DNA of 53,691 bases from Flavobacteriaceae bacterium (lineage in GTDB: Bacteria > Bacteroidota > Bacteroidia > Flavobacteriales > Flavobacteriaceae), in NCBI GenBank assembly GCA_028281065.1, contig JANQKN010000198.1, positions 1 to 53,691 of the forward strand. The letters run 5' to 3'. The notes below the pieces were generated by a model, which was not told the origin of the DNA, made no database searches, and was given only the letters and a program-made list of their open reading frames with translations. Positions 36,006-45,300 of this stretch are shown one piece after another. The translations under genes were made by a program, and so were the position numbers. Position 1 is the first letter of the stretch; the number at the start of each line of letters is the position of its first letter.

Positions 36006-36246
36006 ATACGTATCACATATTTTTTAATTACGATCCTCTCGCACAATTGCGAAAGGATAAATTTAGCCTTATGGGTACTTAAAAAAGGCTTCAGAAGAAC
36101 TACACAGATCGTAATGAAAAACTGTAAATTATCGACTAATGTTAAAAAAATATGCATTTCATCGAAAAAATGATGCATTTTATCTTGTTTTTAAATCTTT
36201 TTTTCCATTTTAGTCATCCCAAAACGATAACCGACTTAACCTACTT
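36006..36246. other. AT-rich gap upstream of a small ORF
   Basis: This stretch holds no gene I can support. It contains an imperfect 10-pair hairpin (36033-36058: ATCCTCTCGC with GCGAAAGGAT), not followed by a T run, and a weak hairpin around a repeated TGCAT near 36150-36177. The 12-mer ATTTAGCCTTAT at about 36060-36071 recurs near 38289 upstream of the M36 protease. Confidence 0.4.
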
Positions 36247-36336
36247 ATGAAAACAATTACCGATTCAATAAAAAGTACAGTGCAGTTCATTAGGAACGTA
36301 ATGTATGTAGCCAAAAAGGTCTTTTTGTTGATGTAA
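36247..36336 (+). CDS. Possible 29-residue small protein
   Basis: ATG to TAA encodes 29 residues: a short amphipathic N-terminal half (MKTITDSIKSTVQFIRN) and a basic-hydrophobic end (VAKKVFLLM). It stands alone between coaB-type and ABC genes and is followed 52 bases later by a strong plus-strand terminator, so the stretch is probably transcribed as a short RNA. Whether the ORF is translated, or the RNA acts as a small RNA, cannot be told here. Confidence 0.35.
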   Translation: MKTITDSIKSTVQFIRNVMYVAKKVFLLM

Positions 36337-36387
36337 CGTTGAGATAACTTTTTTACCCCAAGTCTGCAACGATTCAGATAAAGGTAG

Positions 36388-36422
36388 GCCCGTTCTTTGT
36401 GAGGTTAGGACGGGCTTTTTTT
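36388..36422 (+). terminator. Rho-independent terminator
   Basis: GCCCGT (36388-36393) pairs with ACGGGC (36410-36415), then a run of seven T residues. It ends the small transcript at 36.2 kb or read-through from the CoA-transferase operon; the T run reaches the convergent ABC gene. Confidence 0.75.
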
Positions 36423-36428
36423 ATACTC

Positions 36429-38117
36429 TTAAATTCCCTTCGGGATGGCTTCTATAAGTTTCTTGGTGTATGGGCTATTGGGATGTGCATAGATTTCGTC
36501 TGCATCACCCAACTCTTCAATTCTACCCTCATTCATTACCAATAATTGATCTGACATAAACTTAACAACGGCCAAATCGTGGGAAATGAATATATAGGTA
36601 AAACCAAAGTCCTCCTTAAGCTCATTCAGCAAATTCAAAACTTGAGCCTGTACAGAAATGTCAAGGGCAGAAACCGATTCGTCACAAATAACCAGTTTGG
36701 GTTCCAACGCGATGGTTCTTGCAATCCCTACACGTTGTCTTTGTCCTCCGGAAAGTTCATGGGGATACCTGCCAAAAAAGCTTTCGTCCAGTCCCACCCG
36801 GATAATAAGTTCCAGGGCTCTTTTTTCACGATCTTTTTTAGAATACCCAACACCGTGAACCAACATAGGTTCCATAAGGGCTGCGCCAATGGTTAATCTA
36901 GGGTTTAAGGAAGAGTAAGGATCCTGAAATATAAGCTGTATTTCTTTTCTAAGGTTCCTTATTTCATGGGCCTTCAAGTCGGTTAAGCTTTTCCCGCGGT
37001 ATAGGATTTTCCCAGTGGATGCTTTTTCGAGTTGCAGGATGGTTTTACCCAAAGTGGATTTTCCACAACCCGATTCACCCACCAGCCCTAGGGTTTCGCC
37101 TTCAAAAACAGAGAAACTTACGTCGTCCACCGCTTTAACATTGTGTTTTTTTCCAAACCATTGTGACTTCCCGTAATATTGCTTTCTAAGGTTACGAACT
37201 TCTAAGATAGGGGTTTGCGTATATAGTTTTTTGTGTTTTAAGGCGCGTTGCTGTGAAGTGATTTCCTTTGGCTTAAAACTGTTGTCTTTAAGGGAGGCTA
37301 TGGTAGGAAGGGTTTTAAGTCTTTTCCCTAAAGTGGGTCGGGAAGCCAATAAGGCTTTGGTATATTCTGCTTTGGGAAGTTTAAAAACCGAATAAACGGT
37401 TCCCTGTTCCACGATGTCCCCTTTGTACATCACCACAACCCGATCTGCAATCTGACTCACCAAACTAAGATCATGGGAAATAAAAATAAGGCTCATCCCG
37501 GTATCTTTTTGGAGCTCTTTCAACAGTTCTATGATCTCTTTTTGAACCGTTACATCCAAAGCTGTGGTAGGCTCGTCGGCAATAAGCAGTTTTGGCTTAC
37601 AGGCAATGGCCATAGCAATCATGACCCGTTGCATTTGCCCGCCGCTAATCTGGTGTGGATAACTGTTGTAAATATCCTTAGGGCGGGGCAATTTTACTTT
37701 TTCGAAAAGGGAAAGAGTTTCCTTTTTAGCTTCGGAAGAAGAATAGGACAGGTGGTGCCGTAATATTTCCGATACCTGCTTGCCACATTTCAAGGAAGGA
37801 TTTAAGGCGCTCATGGGTTCCTGGAAGATCATGGCGATGTCTTTTCCACGGATATTTCGAAAGTCCGATGCAGATTCCTGCAACAGATCATTCCCTTCAA
37901 AAAGGATTTCCCCTTCAATTTGGGAGTGCTTTTTGGGAAGGAGCCCCATTATGGATAAGCAGGAAACAGATTTTCCAGAGCCGGATTCCCCAACGATTCC
38001 CAAGATTTCATTACGGTTAACCTGAAATGAAATGCCATGGACCACTTGGGTGCGTTGGTTTTTTTTCCCAAAGGAAATAGAGAGGTTATTTATATGTAAA
38101 AGAGAAGCTTCAGACAT
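36429..38117 (-). CDS. Fused oligopeptide-type ABC transporter ATPase (DppD-DppF like)
   Basis: The ATG at 38117 gives 562 residues with two complete ATPase domains. The first has [17 protein letters not shown] and [12 protein letters not shown]; the second has [17 protein letters not shown] and [12 protein letters not shown] linker with the dipeptide/nickel importer end motif ([16 protein letters not shown]) joins them. Such fused ATPases energise peptide or nickel importers, but no permease or binding protein gene is adjacent. A perfect TTG-N20-TATCTTTG promoter ends six bases before the ATG, so the mRNA appears leaderless. Confidence 0.9.
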   Translation of the reverse strand: MSEASLLHINNLSISFGKKNQRTQVVHGISFQVNRNEILGIVGESGSGKSVSCLSIMGLLPKKHSQIEGEILFEGNDLLQESASDFRNIRGKDIAMIFQEPMSALNPSLKCGKQVSEILRHHLSYSSSEAKKETLSLFEKVKLPRPKDIYNSYPHQISGGQMQRVMIAMAIACKPKLLIADEPTTALDVTVQKEIIELLKELQKDTGMSLIFISHDLSLVSQIADRVVVMYKGDIVEQGTVYSVFKLPKAEYTKALLASRPTLGKRLKTLPTIASLKDNSFKPKEITSQQRALKHKKLYTQTPILEVRNLRKQYYGKSQWFGKKHNVKAVDDVSFSVFEGETLGLVGESGCGKSTLGKTILQLEKASTGKILYRGKSLTDLKAHEIRNLRKEIQLIFQDPYSSLNPRLTIGAALMEPMLVHGVGYSKKDREKRALELIIRVGLDESFFGRYPHELSGGQRQRVGIARTIALEPKLVICDESVSALDISVQAQVLNLLNELKEDFGFTYIFISHDLAVVKFMSDQLLVMNEGRIEELGDADEIYAHPNSPYTKKLIEAIPKGI

Positions 38118-38122
38118 AATAT

Positions 38123-38153
38123 CAAAGATAGTTTTTACGGCTTTTCCGCACAA
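38123..38153 (-). promoter_or_regulatory. Promoter of the ABC ATPase gene (TTG-N20-TATCTTTG)
   Basis: On the minus strand, TTG (38151-38153), a 20-base spacer and TATCTTTG (38123-38130) fit the consensus perfectly, placing the start of transcription next to the ATG at 38117. Confidence 0.65.
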
Positions 38154-38598
38154 AAAATATGTTTAGCCTACCAAATCACTAGGTTATAAAATATTAGTAA
38201 TGAAGTCATTGCTAAAAATTGTTGCCGTTCGTCGAATAAAATTTGATATTTCATAAAAAAACATTTATTTTGTTGCACAATCCCCAATATTTAGCCTTAT
38301 AAACGGATAAATGTTTAAATTTTTTACCAAATTACTTAACATTTATGAAAATTGTTAAAAAAGATGTCATAAGTGCTTAATTATTTTGAATTTCTCCCCC
38401 AATCAAACAAAAGAATGTTCACTATTTATTAATTAACAAACCTAAACTATTATGATAAGAATACGCTTCTTCTAACCAACTTCCCAAAGCAGCTTTTATT
38501 CCCCATTTCCTAGATCCCTTACCTTGTTTTCTACATAGGAAGCACTGGAGACGTATGCCCTATTGGCTATAAAGAATCTAATCAAAAATTTTTTAAGA
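38154..38598. other. Long AT-rich leader region upstream of the M36 protease
   Basis: About 445 bases hold no convincing gene. A seven-codon ORF (38451-38474, reading MIRIRFF) follows the AACAAACCTAAACTATT context often seen before flavobacterial starts. The block GTTGCACAAT...CAATA (about 38269-38286) resembles one upstream of the neighbouring M43 protease (GTTGCGCAAC...CAATA at 42695-42710). No perfect TAnnTTTG element was found on the plus strand; TTATTTTG (38381-38388) is one base off. Confidence 0.4.
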
Positions 38599-41500
38599 AT
38601 GAAAAAAATGTATCTCGTTGTTCTATTGTGTATGATAGGGCAACTAACCTTTTCACAGAATTTAATGGATGGGATAGTGCATGAGTACTTTAATGTACTG
38701 AAGGGGGAGTCCCAATTCAAACAATCAGATCTGTCACAGTGGAGGATTACCGATGTGGTTCCTTCCCTAAATCCAGACATTCAACACGTTTATGTGCAAC
38801 AGCTTCACAACAACATTCCAATCCAGTATGCTACGTATAAGCTTACGGTAAAGAATGGTAAAGTAACTTGGCACATAGATCAGTTTATTACGAATGTGGC
38901 AGAAAAAGTTGCAACCACTCAAGCCAGCTTAACGCCAGAAGCTGCCGTTATGAAAACGGTACAACAGCATCAATTGATCGCACCAAAATTACAAGGCACA
39001 AGAAGCGCCGATGGAACGTTTGTATACAACGATTCGAGGGCGGCTTTAGAGCCTATTGAGGTAAAACAAATGTATCAAGTACACAATGGTGAAATCCGAT
39101 TGGTTTGGAACGTAAGTTTTTACCAGAAAGATGGCCAACATTGGTGGAATGAAAATATCGATGCCGTAACAGGGCAAGTACTTCGTACCGAAGATTGGGT
39201 AATTACCTGTAACTGGGGCGACGCTCATGAAAATCACAACCACGCTCATGAAAGTATTATTGAAGAAGCACCCGTGGTAGCAGGCCCTGCTAACTTTATG
39301 GCTGGAGAAAGCTATAATGTATATGAAATGCCAAAAGAGAGTCCTTTGGATGGAGGGAGAACCATTGTAACAGACCCTCAAAACCTAACGGCCTCCCCAT
39401 TTGGTTGGCATGACACCAATGGTGCTGCAGGAGCAGAATACACTATTACTCGTGGTAATAATGTGTGGGCGCAAGAGGACACCAATGGAAACAACGGTAC
39501 CGGATTTTCCCCAGATGGAGGCGCTGGATTGGATTTCGACTTCCCAATTAACTTAAACAATCAGCCAAGCACATATCAATCAGCAGCCATTACCAACCTT
39601 TTCTACTGGAACAACATCATGCACGATGTATTTTATCAGTATGGTTTTAATGAAGCCAGTGGAAATTTCCAAGAAAACAATTATGGAAATGGCGGTATAG
39701 GAGGCGACTCTGTATTTGCCGATGCACAGGACGGTGCAGGGACCAACAATGCAAATTTTTCTACCCCGCCTGATGGAGGTAACGGTAGAATGCAGATGTT
39801 CCTTTGGACCACAGCAAATCCACAAATTGATGGGGATTTGGATAATGGAATCATTGCACACGAGTATGGACATGGAATTTCCATCCGTTTGGTTGGAGGA
39901 CCAGGAACCAATGGTTTAGGTGGATCTGAGCAAATGGGAGAAGGATGGAGTGACTGGTTTGGATTAATGCTGACGATGAAAGTTGGCGATGCAGGAACCG
40001 ATTCTAGAGGAATTGGAAACTATGCGTTAGCCGAAGACTCCAATGGAGGTGGAATTCGTCCAACTCCTTATTCTACAAATACAGCCATTAATGGAACCAC
40101 TTATGGTGATATTGGCGGATTAGCCGTCCCTCATGGTGTAGGATATGCCTATGCTACCATCCTTTGGGATTTAACTTGGGCTTTGGTTGCTCAAGACGGA
40201 TTCGATACCGACTTCTATAATGGTACGGGAGGAAATAATGTTGCCATGGCATTGGTAATTGAAGGGCTTAAAAACACAGCCAACAATCCAGGATTCGTTT
40301 CTGGACGTGATGGAATGCTACAAGCAGATCAAGATCTATACGGTGGACAGTATAACTGTATAATTTGGGATGTATTTGCTGCTCGTGGAGTTGGAGTAGA
40401 TGCCAACGAAAACACCAATGGTGGAACCAACACCAATAACGATCAAACTACTTCCTTTACTAGTGGTTGTGGTGGTGGAACACCTGATGCTTGTTCTGGC
40501 ACGGTTTCTTCATATCCAGATGATGAGAGTTTCGAAACCAACCTGGGTAACTGGACACAGTCTACGCAAGATGATCTTAACTGGACCCGTGACAGTGGCG
40601 GCACACCTTCCAACAATACAGGACCATCCAATGCCGCAGACGGAACCTTCTACATCTATGTGGAGGCCTCCGGGAATGGAACAGGATACCCTAACAAGCG
40701 TGCGATCCTGAACTCCCCTTGCTATGACCTTAGCGGTGAGTCTGGCGCAACCTTCGACTTCAGCTATCATATGTTTGGTGCTGCAGATATGGGAAGCATC
40801 GACCTCGAGGTGAGTACGGACGACGGAGCCACTTGGACCAGCATCTGGAACCAAACGGGCAACCAGGGCAACCAGTGGAACTCCCAGAGTATTAACTTAA
40901 ACGCCTATGCGGGTGAGTCTAACTTCCGTATGCGTTTTAACCGTGTAACAGGAAGTACCTGGCAAGCGGATATCGCACTGGATGCGTTTAGCATGCAAGG
41001 TGGTAGTACCCCAGATACTGAAGCACCTTCGGTTCCAACGAACCTGGCCGCTTCCAACATAGCCGATACCACACTGACACTAACCTGGAACGCTTCCACG
41101 GACAATGTGGGTGTAACAGGCTACGAGGTGTTCCAGGATGGGTCGAGCATCGCTACGACTGCCAATACTACCTATAACGTTACAGGCCTTACGGCTGGAA
41201 CCAGCTACGATTTCAACGTACGTGCGTTCGATGCGGCAGGAAACAACTCTGCACAGAGTAACACAGCCAGCGCAACCACAACCGGTGGCGGAGGTGGTGG
41301 CTGTACGGGCGGTGTAACCGTTGGGTACAGCGAAGGGTTCGAGAGCTCCATTGGTGCCTGGACACAGGCCACGGGAGACGACCTTAACTGGACACGCGAC
41401 AGCGGAGGTACGCCATCCAACAATACGGGGCCATCGAGTGGTTCAGGAGGAAGTACCTGGTATATGTATGTGGAAGCCTCCGGAAACGGAACGGGCTACC

Positions 41501-42534
41501 CGAACAAACAAGCGATCTTGAACTCCCCATGTATCGACCTTTCGGGCGAGACCGAGGCCGATTTCACCTTCGACTACCACATGTTCGGTTCCAACGACAT
41601 GGGAAGCATCGCCCTGGAGGCGAGCACCGATGGTACAACATGGACGAGCATCTGGAGTCAGACGGGCAACCAGGGCAACCAGTGGAATGCGCAGACCGTG
41701 AGTCTTGATGCCTATGCAGGCGGCACGGTAGAGCTGCGCTTCAACCGTATCACTGGTGGTACCTGGCAGGCCGATATTGCGATAGACAATGTTGCCGTTG
41801 CTTCTGGTGGCGGTGGTGGAGGAAACCCACCGACAGGCTACTGTGCTTCCAATGGTAACAACACCAGCGATGAGTACATCCAGCGTGTTCAGATAGGTAG
41901 CATCGACAACAGTACGGGTGCTTCTGCGGGAGGTTACGGTGACTTTACCAATCTTTCCACCAACCTTTCTTCGAGCAACAGCATCACGATCACGCCATTG
42001 TGGACGGGTACTGTTTACGCAGAGGGTTATGCGGTGTTTGTGGACTGGAACCGTGACGGTGACTTTGGCGATGCCGGTGAACTGGCATTCTCCCAGACGG
42101 CTACTACGGCTACACCCATAAATGGAAGCTTCAATGTCCCTGCTGGGGCATCGGCCGGTCCAACAAGGATGCGTGTATCCATGAAGTACAACGATGTTCC
42201 CGATCCCTGTGAGAGTTTCTCTTGGGGTGAAGTAGAGGATTACATTGTGGTGATCCCAACTTCGTTGCAGACGTCCAATGGAGAGTCTTCAGGTAGGATT
42301 ATTAGTGCTTCGGAGATATTCTTGTATCCGAACCCGGTACATGGGGGATTACTGAATATTGCAATTTCTGATGGCATTGCTACAGAATATGAGATCTATA
42401 ATGTATTGGGTCAGTTGGTTGTGAAGGGGAATTTTGAGGAAACTATCGATGTTTCCGAGCTACAAGGCGGCATGTATATGCTTAAAATAGCTGTAGGAAA
42501 CCAGAGTTTTGTTAAAAACTTCATCGTAGATTAA
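38599..42534 (+). CDS. Secreted M36 (fungalysin) metalloprotease with MAM, FN3, GEVED and T9SS domains
   Basis: The 1311-residue protein has a signal peptide (1-20), an FTP/PepSY-type propeptide (to about 215) and an M36 catalytic domain with H421-E-Y-G-H425. A first MAM-like domain (about 632-799), a fibronectin III domain (806-895), a second MAM-like domain (907-1070) and a GEVED domain (1080-1218, ending GEVEDYIVVI) follow. A T9SS sorting domain (IFLYPNPVHGG...NFIVD) ends the protein. The ATG at 38599 is chosen because MKKMYLVVLL starts the signal peptide. Residues from about 632 to 1218 are encoded by clearly GC-richer DNA than the rest. Confidence 0.92.
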   Translation: MKKMYLVVLLCMIGQLTFSQNLMDGIVHEYFNVLKGESQFKQSDLSQWRITDVVPSLNPDIQHVYVQQLHNNIPIQYATYKLTVKNGKVTWHIDQFITNVAEKVATTQASLTPEAAVMKTVQQHQLIAPKLQGTRSADGTFVYNDSRAALEPIEVKQMYQVHNGEIRLVWNVSFYQKDGQHWWNENIDAVTGQVLRTEDWVITCNWGDAHENHNHAHESIIEEAPVVAGPANFMAGESYNVYEMPKESPLDGGRTIVTDPQNLTASPFGWHDTNGAAGAEYTITRGNNVWAQEDTNGNNGTGFSPDGGAGLDFDFPINLNNQPSTYQSAAITNLFYWNNIMHDVFYQYGFNEASGNFQENNYGNGGIGGDSVFADAQDGAGTNNANFSTPPDGGNGRMQMFLWTTANPQIDGDLDNGIIAHEYGHGISIRLVGGPGTNGLGGSEQMGEGWSDWFGLMLTMKVGDAGTDSRGIGNYALAEDSNGGGIRPTPYSTNTAINGTTYGDIGGLAVPHGVGYAYATILWDLTWALVAQDGFDTDFYNGTGGNNVAMALVIEGLKNTANNPGFVSGRDGMLQADQDLYGGQYNCIIWDVFAARGVGVDANENTNGGTNTNNDQTTSFTSGCGGGTPDACSGTVSSYPDDESFETNLGNWTQSTQDDLNWTRDSGGTPSNNTGPSNAADGTFYIYVEASGNGTGYPNKRAILNSPCYDLSGESGATFDFSYHMFGAADMGSIDLEVSTDDGATWTSIWNQTGNQGNQWNSQSINLNAYAGESNFRMRFNRVTGSTWQADIALDAFSMQGGSTPDTEAPSVPTNLAASNIADTTLTLTWNASTDNVGVTGYEVFQDGSSIATTANTTYNVTGLTAGTSYDFNVRAFDAAGNNSAQSNTASATTTGGGGGGCTGGVTVGYSEGFESSIGAWTQATGDDLNWTRDSGGTPSNNTGPSSGSGGSTWYMYVEASGNGTGYPNKQAILNSPCIDLSGETEADFTFDYHMFGSNDMGSIALEASTDGTTWTSIWSQTGNQGNQWNAQTVSLDAYAGGTVELRFNRITGGTWQADIAIDNVAVASGGGGGGNPPTGYCASNGNNTSDEYIQRVQIGSIDNSTGASAGGYGDFTNLSTNLSSSNSITITPLWTGTVYAEGYAVFVDWNRDGDFGDAGELAFSQTATTATPINGSFNVPAGASAGPTRMRVSMKYNDVPDPCESFSWGEVEDYIVVIPTSLQTSNGESSGRIISASEIFLYPNPVHGGLLNIAISDGIATEYEIYNVLGQLVVKGNFEETIDVSELQGGMYMLKIAVGNQSFVKNFIVD
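40495..41810 (+). repeat. Duplicated MAM-like domain within the M36 gene
   Basis: The domains at 40495-40995 and 41320-41810 share long identical protein stretches (DLNWTRDSGGTPSNNTGPS, YVEASGNGTGYPNK, QTGNQGNQWN) and flank an FN3 domain. They are an in-gene duplication, with a third, more distant copy in the M43 gene at 43895-44400. Confidence 0.75.
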
Positions 42535-42554
42535 TTGTAATCAGATAATCGAAA

Positions 42555-42593
42555 AAGAGCCTGTTTCCAAGAGGAGACAGGCTCTTATTTTTT
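42555..42593 (+). terminator. Terminator after the M36 protease gene
   Basis: AAGAGCCTGT (42555-42564) pairs with ACAGGCTCTT (42577-42586), followed by ATTTTTT. Confidence 0.8.
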
Positions 42594-42748
42594 GTAAATA
42601 ATTGATAATCAAATTGTAGGAATTTTCCTGTTAAACGAAAATAATGGTAGTTCATCGAATTTGTGTTTGGACATTCACAATAATACGTTTAATTCGTTGC
42701 GCAACTAGCCAATAAACCAAATTACGTATTAACGAAAACACAACCAAA

Positions 42749-45250
42749 ATGAAAAGAATTACCCAATTCCTAATTTTCGGTTTCTTGTTTGTTTCTATGG
42801 CATCTTTAGCACAAGAGCGTAATTGTGCTGCCATGGACGATTTAGACCGAAGATTGCAGGAAGACCCCCGTTTGGAGTTGAGGATGCAGCAAATTGAAAA
42901 CTACACCCAACAAAAAATTCAAGAACTTAACAATAACAGGGAAATCAATGGTGATATTATTACCATTCCTGTTGTTGTACACGTACTTTACAACAATTCG
43001 ACTACAAACATCAGCGATGCGCAGATTCAGTCGCAAATCGATGTTTTGAATGAAGATTTCAGAAGAACCAATAGCGATGCCGACAATACTTGGTCGCAAG
43101 CTGCCGATGCACAGATAGAATTCTGTTTGGCAACCGTAGACCCCAATGGTAATGCTACTAATGGAATTAACAGAAAATCGACCTCGCAACAAGATTGGTA
43201 TCAACATACCAATAACATGAAGAAAACGGCCCAAGGAGGAATTGATCCTTGGAACACTGCCGAATATCTTAATATGTGGACTGTGCCGCGCTTATTGCGT
43301 AGCAATGGAGATGTACTTTTAGGATTTGCCCAGTTCCCGGGAGGACCTGCCGATACCGATGGTGTTGTAATGGGATACAACTACTTTGGAAGAATTGGAC
43401 AGGTTTCTGCTCCTTTCGATTTAGGAAGAACCACTACCCACGAGGTAGGACACTTCTTGAACCTTAGGCATATTTGGGGTGACGGCGGTTGTAGCGTAGA
43501 TGATTTTGTAAGCGATACACCTACTTCCGATGCGCCTAACTACGGTTGTAACCCATCGCATGTTTCTTGTGGGTCTACCGATATGGTACAGAACTATATG
43601 GACTATAGCGACGATTCCTGTATGAACCTGTTTTCTCAAGGGCAGGTGGATCGTATGCGAGTTACATTACTCCCAGGAGGAGTTAGGGCTAGTCTTGGAG
43701 CTTCTTCCAAATGTGGAGCGCCTCCAACACCAACTTGCGATGATGGTATCCAGAATGGAAACGAAACCGGTGTAGACTGTGGTGGGCCTGATTGTGCGCC
43801 TTGTCCTGAACCAACATGTGACGACGGTATTCAGAATGGAAACGAAACTGGCGTAGACTGTGGCGGACCCGACTGTGCACCTTGTCAAATCGCTTGTAGC
43901 GCCACCATTACCGATTTCCCATACAACGAAAGTTTTGAAAATACTTTAGGGGCATGGTCTCAAGACAGTGGAGATGATTTCAACTGGACATTACGTTCAG
44001 GTACTACTCCATCAAGCAACACAGGACCATCTGGAGCGGATGATGGTACCTACTATATCTATATGGAATCCTCTTCGCCCAACTACTCAAACAAAAGAGC
44101 CATTTTAAATGCTCCTTGTTTGGATTTAAGCGGAGCAACCGATCCTAGTATTTCTTTCAAATACCATATGTATGGATCTTCTGCGATGGGAAGTTTAGCC
44201 CTAGAAGCCAGTATAGATGATATTAACTGGACAACAATTTGGAGTCAAGCAGGAAATCAAGGAAATGCTTGGTTAAGTGCCAATGTGGATCTTTCAGCAT
44301 ACAACGGAAGCACTTTAAAGCTACGTTTTAATGGTGTAACAGGAACAACCTGGCAAGGAGATATGGCTATCGATGCCCTAAATATTATAACATCGGTTCC
44401 GGCACCTAGCTGTACAGATGGAATTCAGAATGGTGATGAAACCGGCGTAGACTGTGGAGGATCTTGTGACCCTTGTTCACCAGGCGGAAGCACGGTATTG
44501 CATGAAGGATACTTCGAATCTGGATGGGATGGATGGACCGATGGAGGAAGTGATTGTTATCGTTATTCAGGAACTCGTTCCTATGAAGGTTCTTACTCTA
44601 TCCGAATAAGGGATAACTCTGGAACTGCTTCGGCTATGACTTCATCGGCTTTCGATGTTAGTTCCTACGATCAGGTAGAAGTAATGTTCCATTTCTATCC
44701 AAACAGTATGGAAAATGGAGAGGACTTCTGGTTGCGTTACTATGACGGTTCTAGTTGGTCAACAGTAGAAACTTGGGCCAGTGGTTCCGATTTCCAGAAT
44801 AATACGTTCTATTCGGCAACAGTGACCTTGGATGCTTCTTCTTACAATTTTGTAAACAATGCCCAGTTCAGGTTCCAATGCGATGCCAGCGGAAATGCAG
44901 ATAGGGTATATATAGACCAGGTGACTATTACTGGATTGGCTTCTGGCGCAAGACAGGGTGAAAACCGTACCGTACCACTCTATACAGTAGACACGGAAAG
45001 TAGAGAAATTTCAGAATTGGATAATGCAGAGATTTCCTTGTATCCGAACCCAGTGAGTCGAGGAGTGCTAAATGTACAAATAGATGGAGCTAACGCTACG
45101 GAATATGCTATCTATAATATGTTAGGACAAGTAGTTAATAAAGGTTCCTACAATGAACAAATTGATGTTTCCCAGTTACAAAGCGGTATGTATATACTAC
45201 AGGTTGTAACCGATGGTGAAAAGTTGATTGAAAGCTTTATCGTTGAGTAA
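42749..45250 (+). CDS. Secreted M43 (cytophagalysin/pappalysin) metalloprotease with T9SS domain
   Basis: The 833-residue protein has a signal peptide (1-21) and an M43 catalytic domain with H231-E-V-G-H235-x5-H241 and a Met-turn in YMDYSDDSCMNLFS. Two identical 25-residue cysteine-rich units (CDDGIQNGNETGVDCGG...) follow at about 330-380, then a MAM-like domain (383-550), a third cysteine-rich unit (553-578), a second lectin-like domain (579-735) and a T9SS sorting domain (ISLYPNPVSRG...SFIVE). Its MAM and sorting domains are paralogous to those of the M36 protease just upstream, so the two genes form a secreted protease pair that shares modules. Confidence 0.92.
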   Translation: MKRITQFLIFGFLFVSMASLAQERNCAAMDDLDRRLQEDPRLELRMQQIENYTQQKIQELNNNREINGDIITIPVVVHVLYNNSTTNISDAQIQSQIDVLNEDFRRTNSDADNTWSQAADAQIEFCLATVDPNGNATNGINRKSTSQQDWYQHTNNMKKTAQGGIDPWNTAEYLNMWTVPRLLRSNGDVLLGFAQFPGGPADTDGVVMGYNYFGRIGQVSAPFDLGRTTTHEVGHFLNLRHIWGDGGCSVDDFVSDTPTSDAPNYGCNPSHVSCGSTDMVQNYMDYSDDSCMNLFSQGQVDRMRVTLLPGGVRASLGASSKCGAPPTPTCDDGIQNGNETGVDCGGPDCAPCPEPTCDDGIQNGNETGVDCGGPDCAPCQIACSATITDFPYNESFENTLGAWSQDSGDDFNWTLRSGTTPSSNTGPSGADDGTYYIYMESSSPNYSNKRAILNAPCLDLSGATDPSISFKYHMYGSSAMGSLALEASIDDINWTTIWSQAGNQGNAWLSANVDLSAYNGSTLKLRFNGVTGTTWQGDMAIDALNIITSVPAPSCTDGIQNGDETGVDCGGSCDPCSPGGSTVLHEGYFESGWDGWTDGGSDCYRYSGTRSYEGSYSIRIRDNSGTASAMTSSAFDVSSYDQVEVMFHFYPNSMENGEDFWLRYYDGSSWSTVETWASGSDFQNNTFYSATVTLDASSYNFVNNAQFRFQCDASGNADRVYIDQVTITGLASGARQGENRTVPLYTVDTESREISELDNAEISLYPNPVSRGVLNVQIDGANATEYAIYNMLGQVVNKGSYNEQIDVSQLQSGMYILQVVTDGEKLIESFIVE
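43733..43885 (+). repeat. Tandem cysteine-rich repeat units
   Basis: Two adjacent 25-codon units encode identical residues (PTCDDGIQNGNETGVDCGG then PDCAPC) but differ at 12 codons, all synonymous. A diverged third unit lies near 44407. Confidence 0.8.
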
Positions 45251-45273
45251 AGCGAATAATTTTTTTTCAGAAG

Positions 45274-45300
45274 AACGCCCGCATCTGCGGGCGTTTTTTT
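45274..45300 (+). terminator. Terminator after the M43 protease gene
   Basis: AACGCCCGC pairs with GCGGGCGTT around a four-base loop (ATCT), followed by a T run. The T run overlaps the stop codon of the convergent exonuclease gene. Confidence 0.8.

Noticed and set aside
38496-38780. 94-codon minus-strand frame across the M36 gene start
   Set aside because: It overlaps the signal-peptide coding region antisense and shows no recognisable features.
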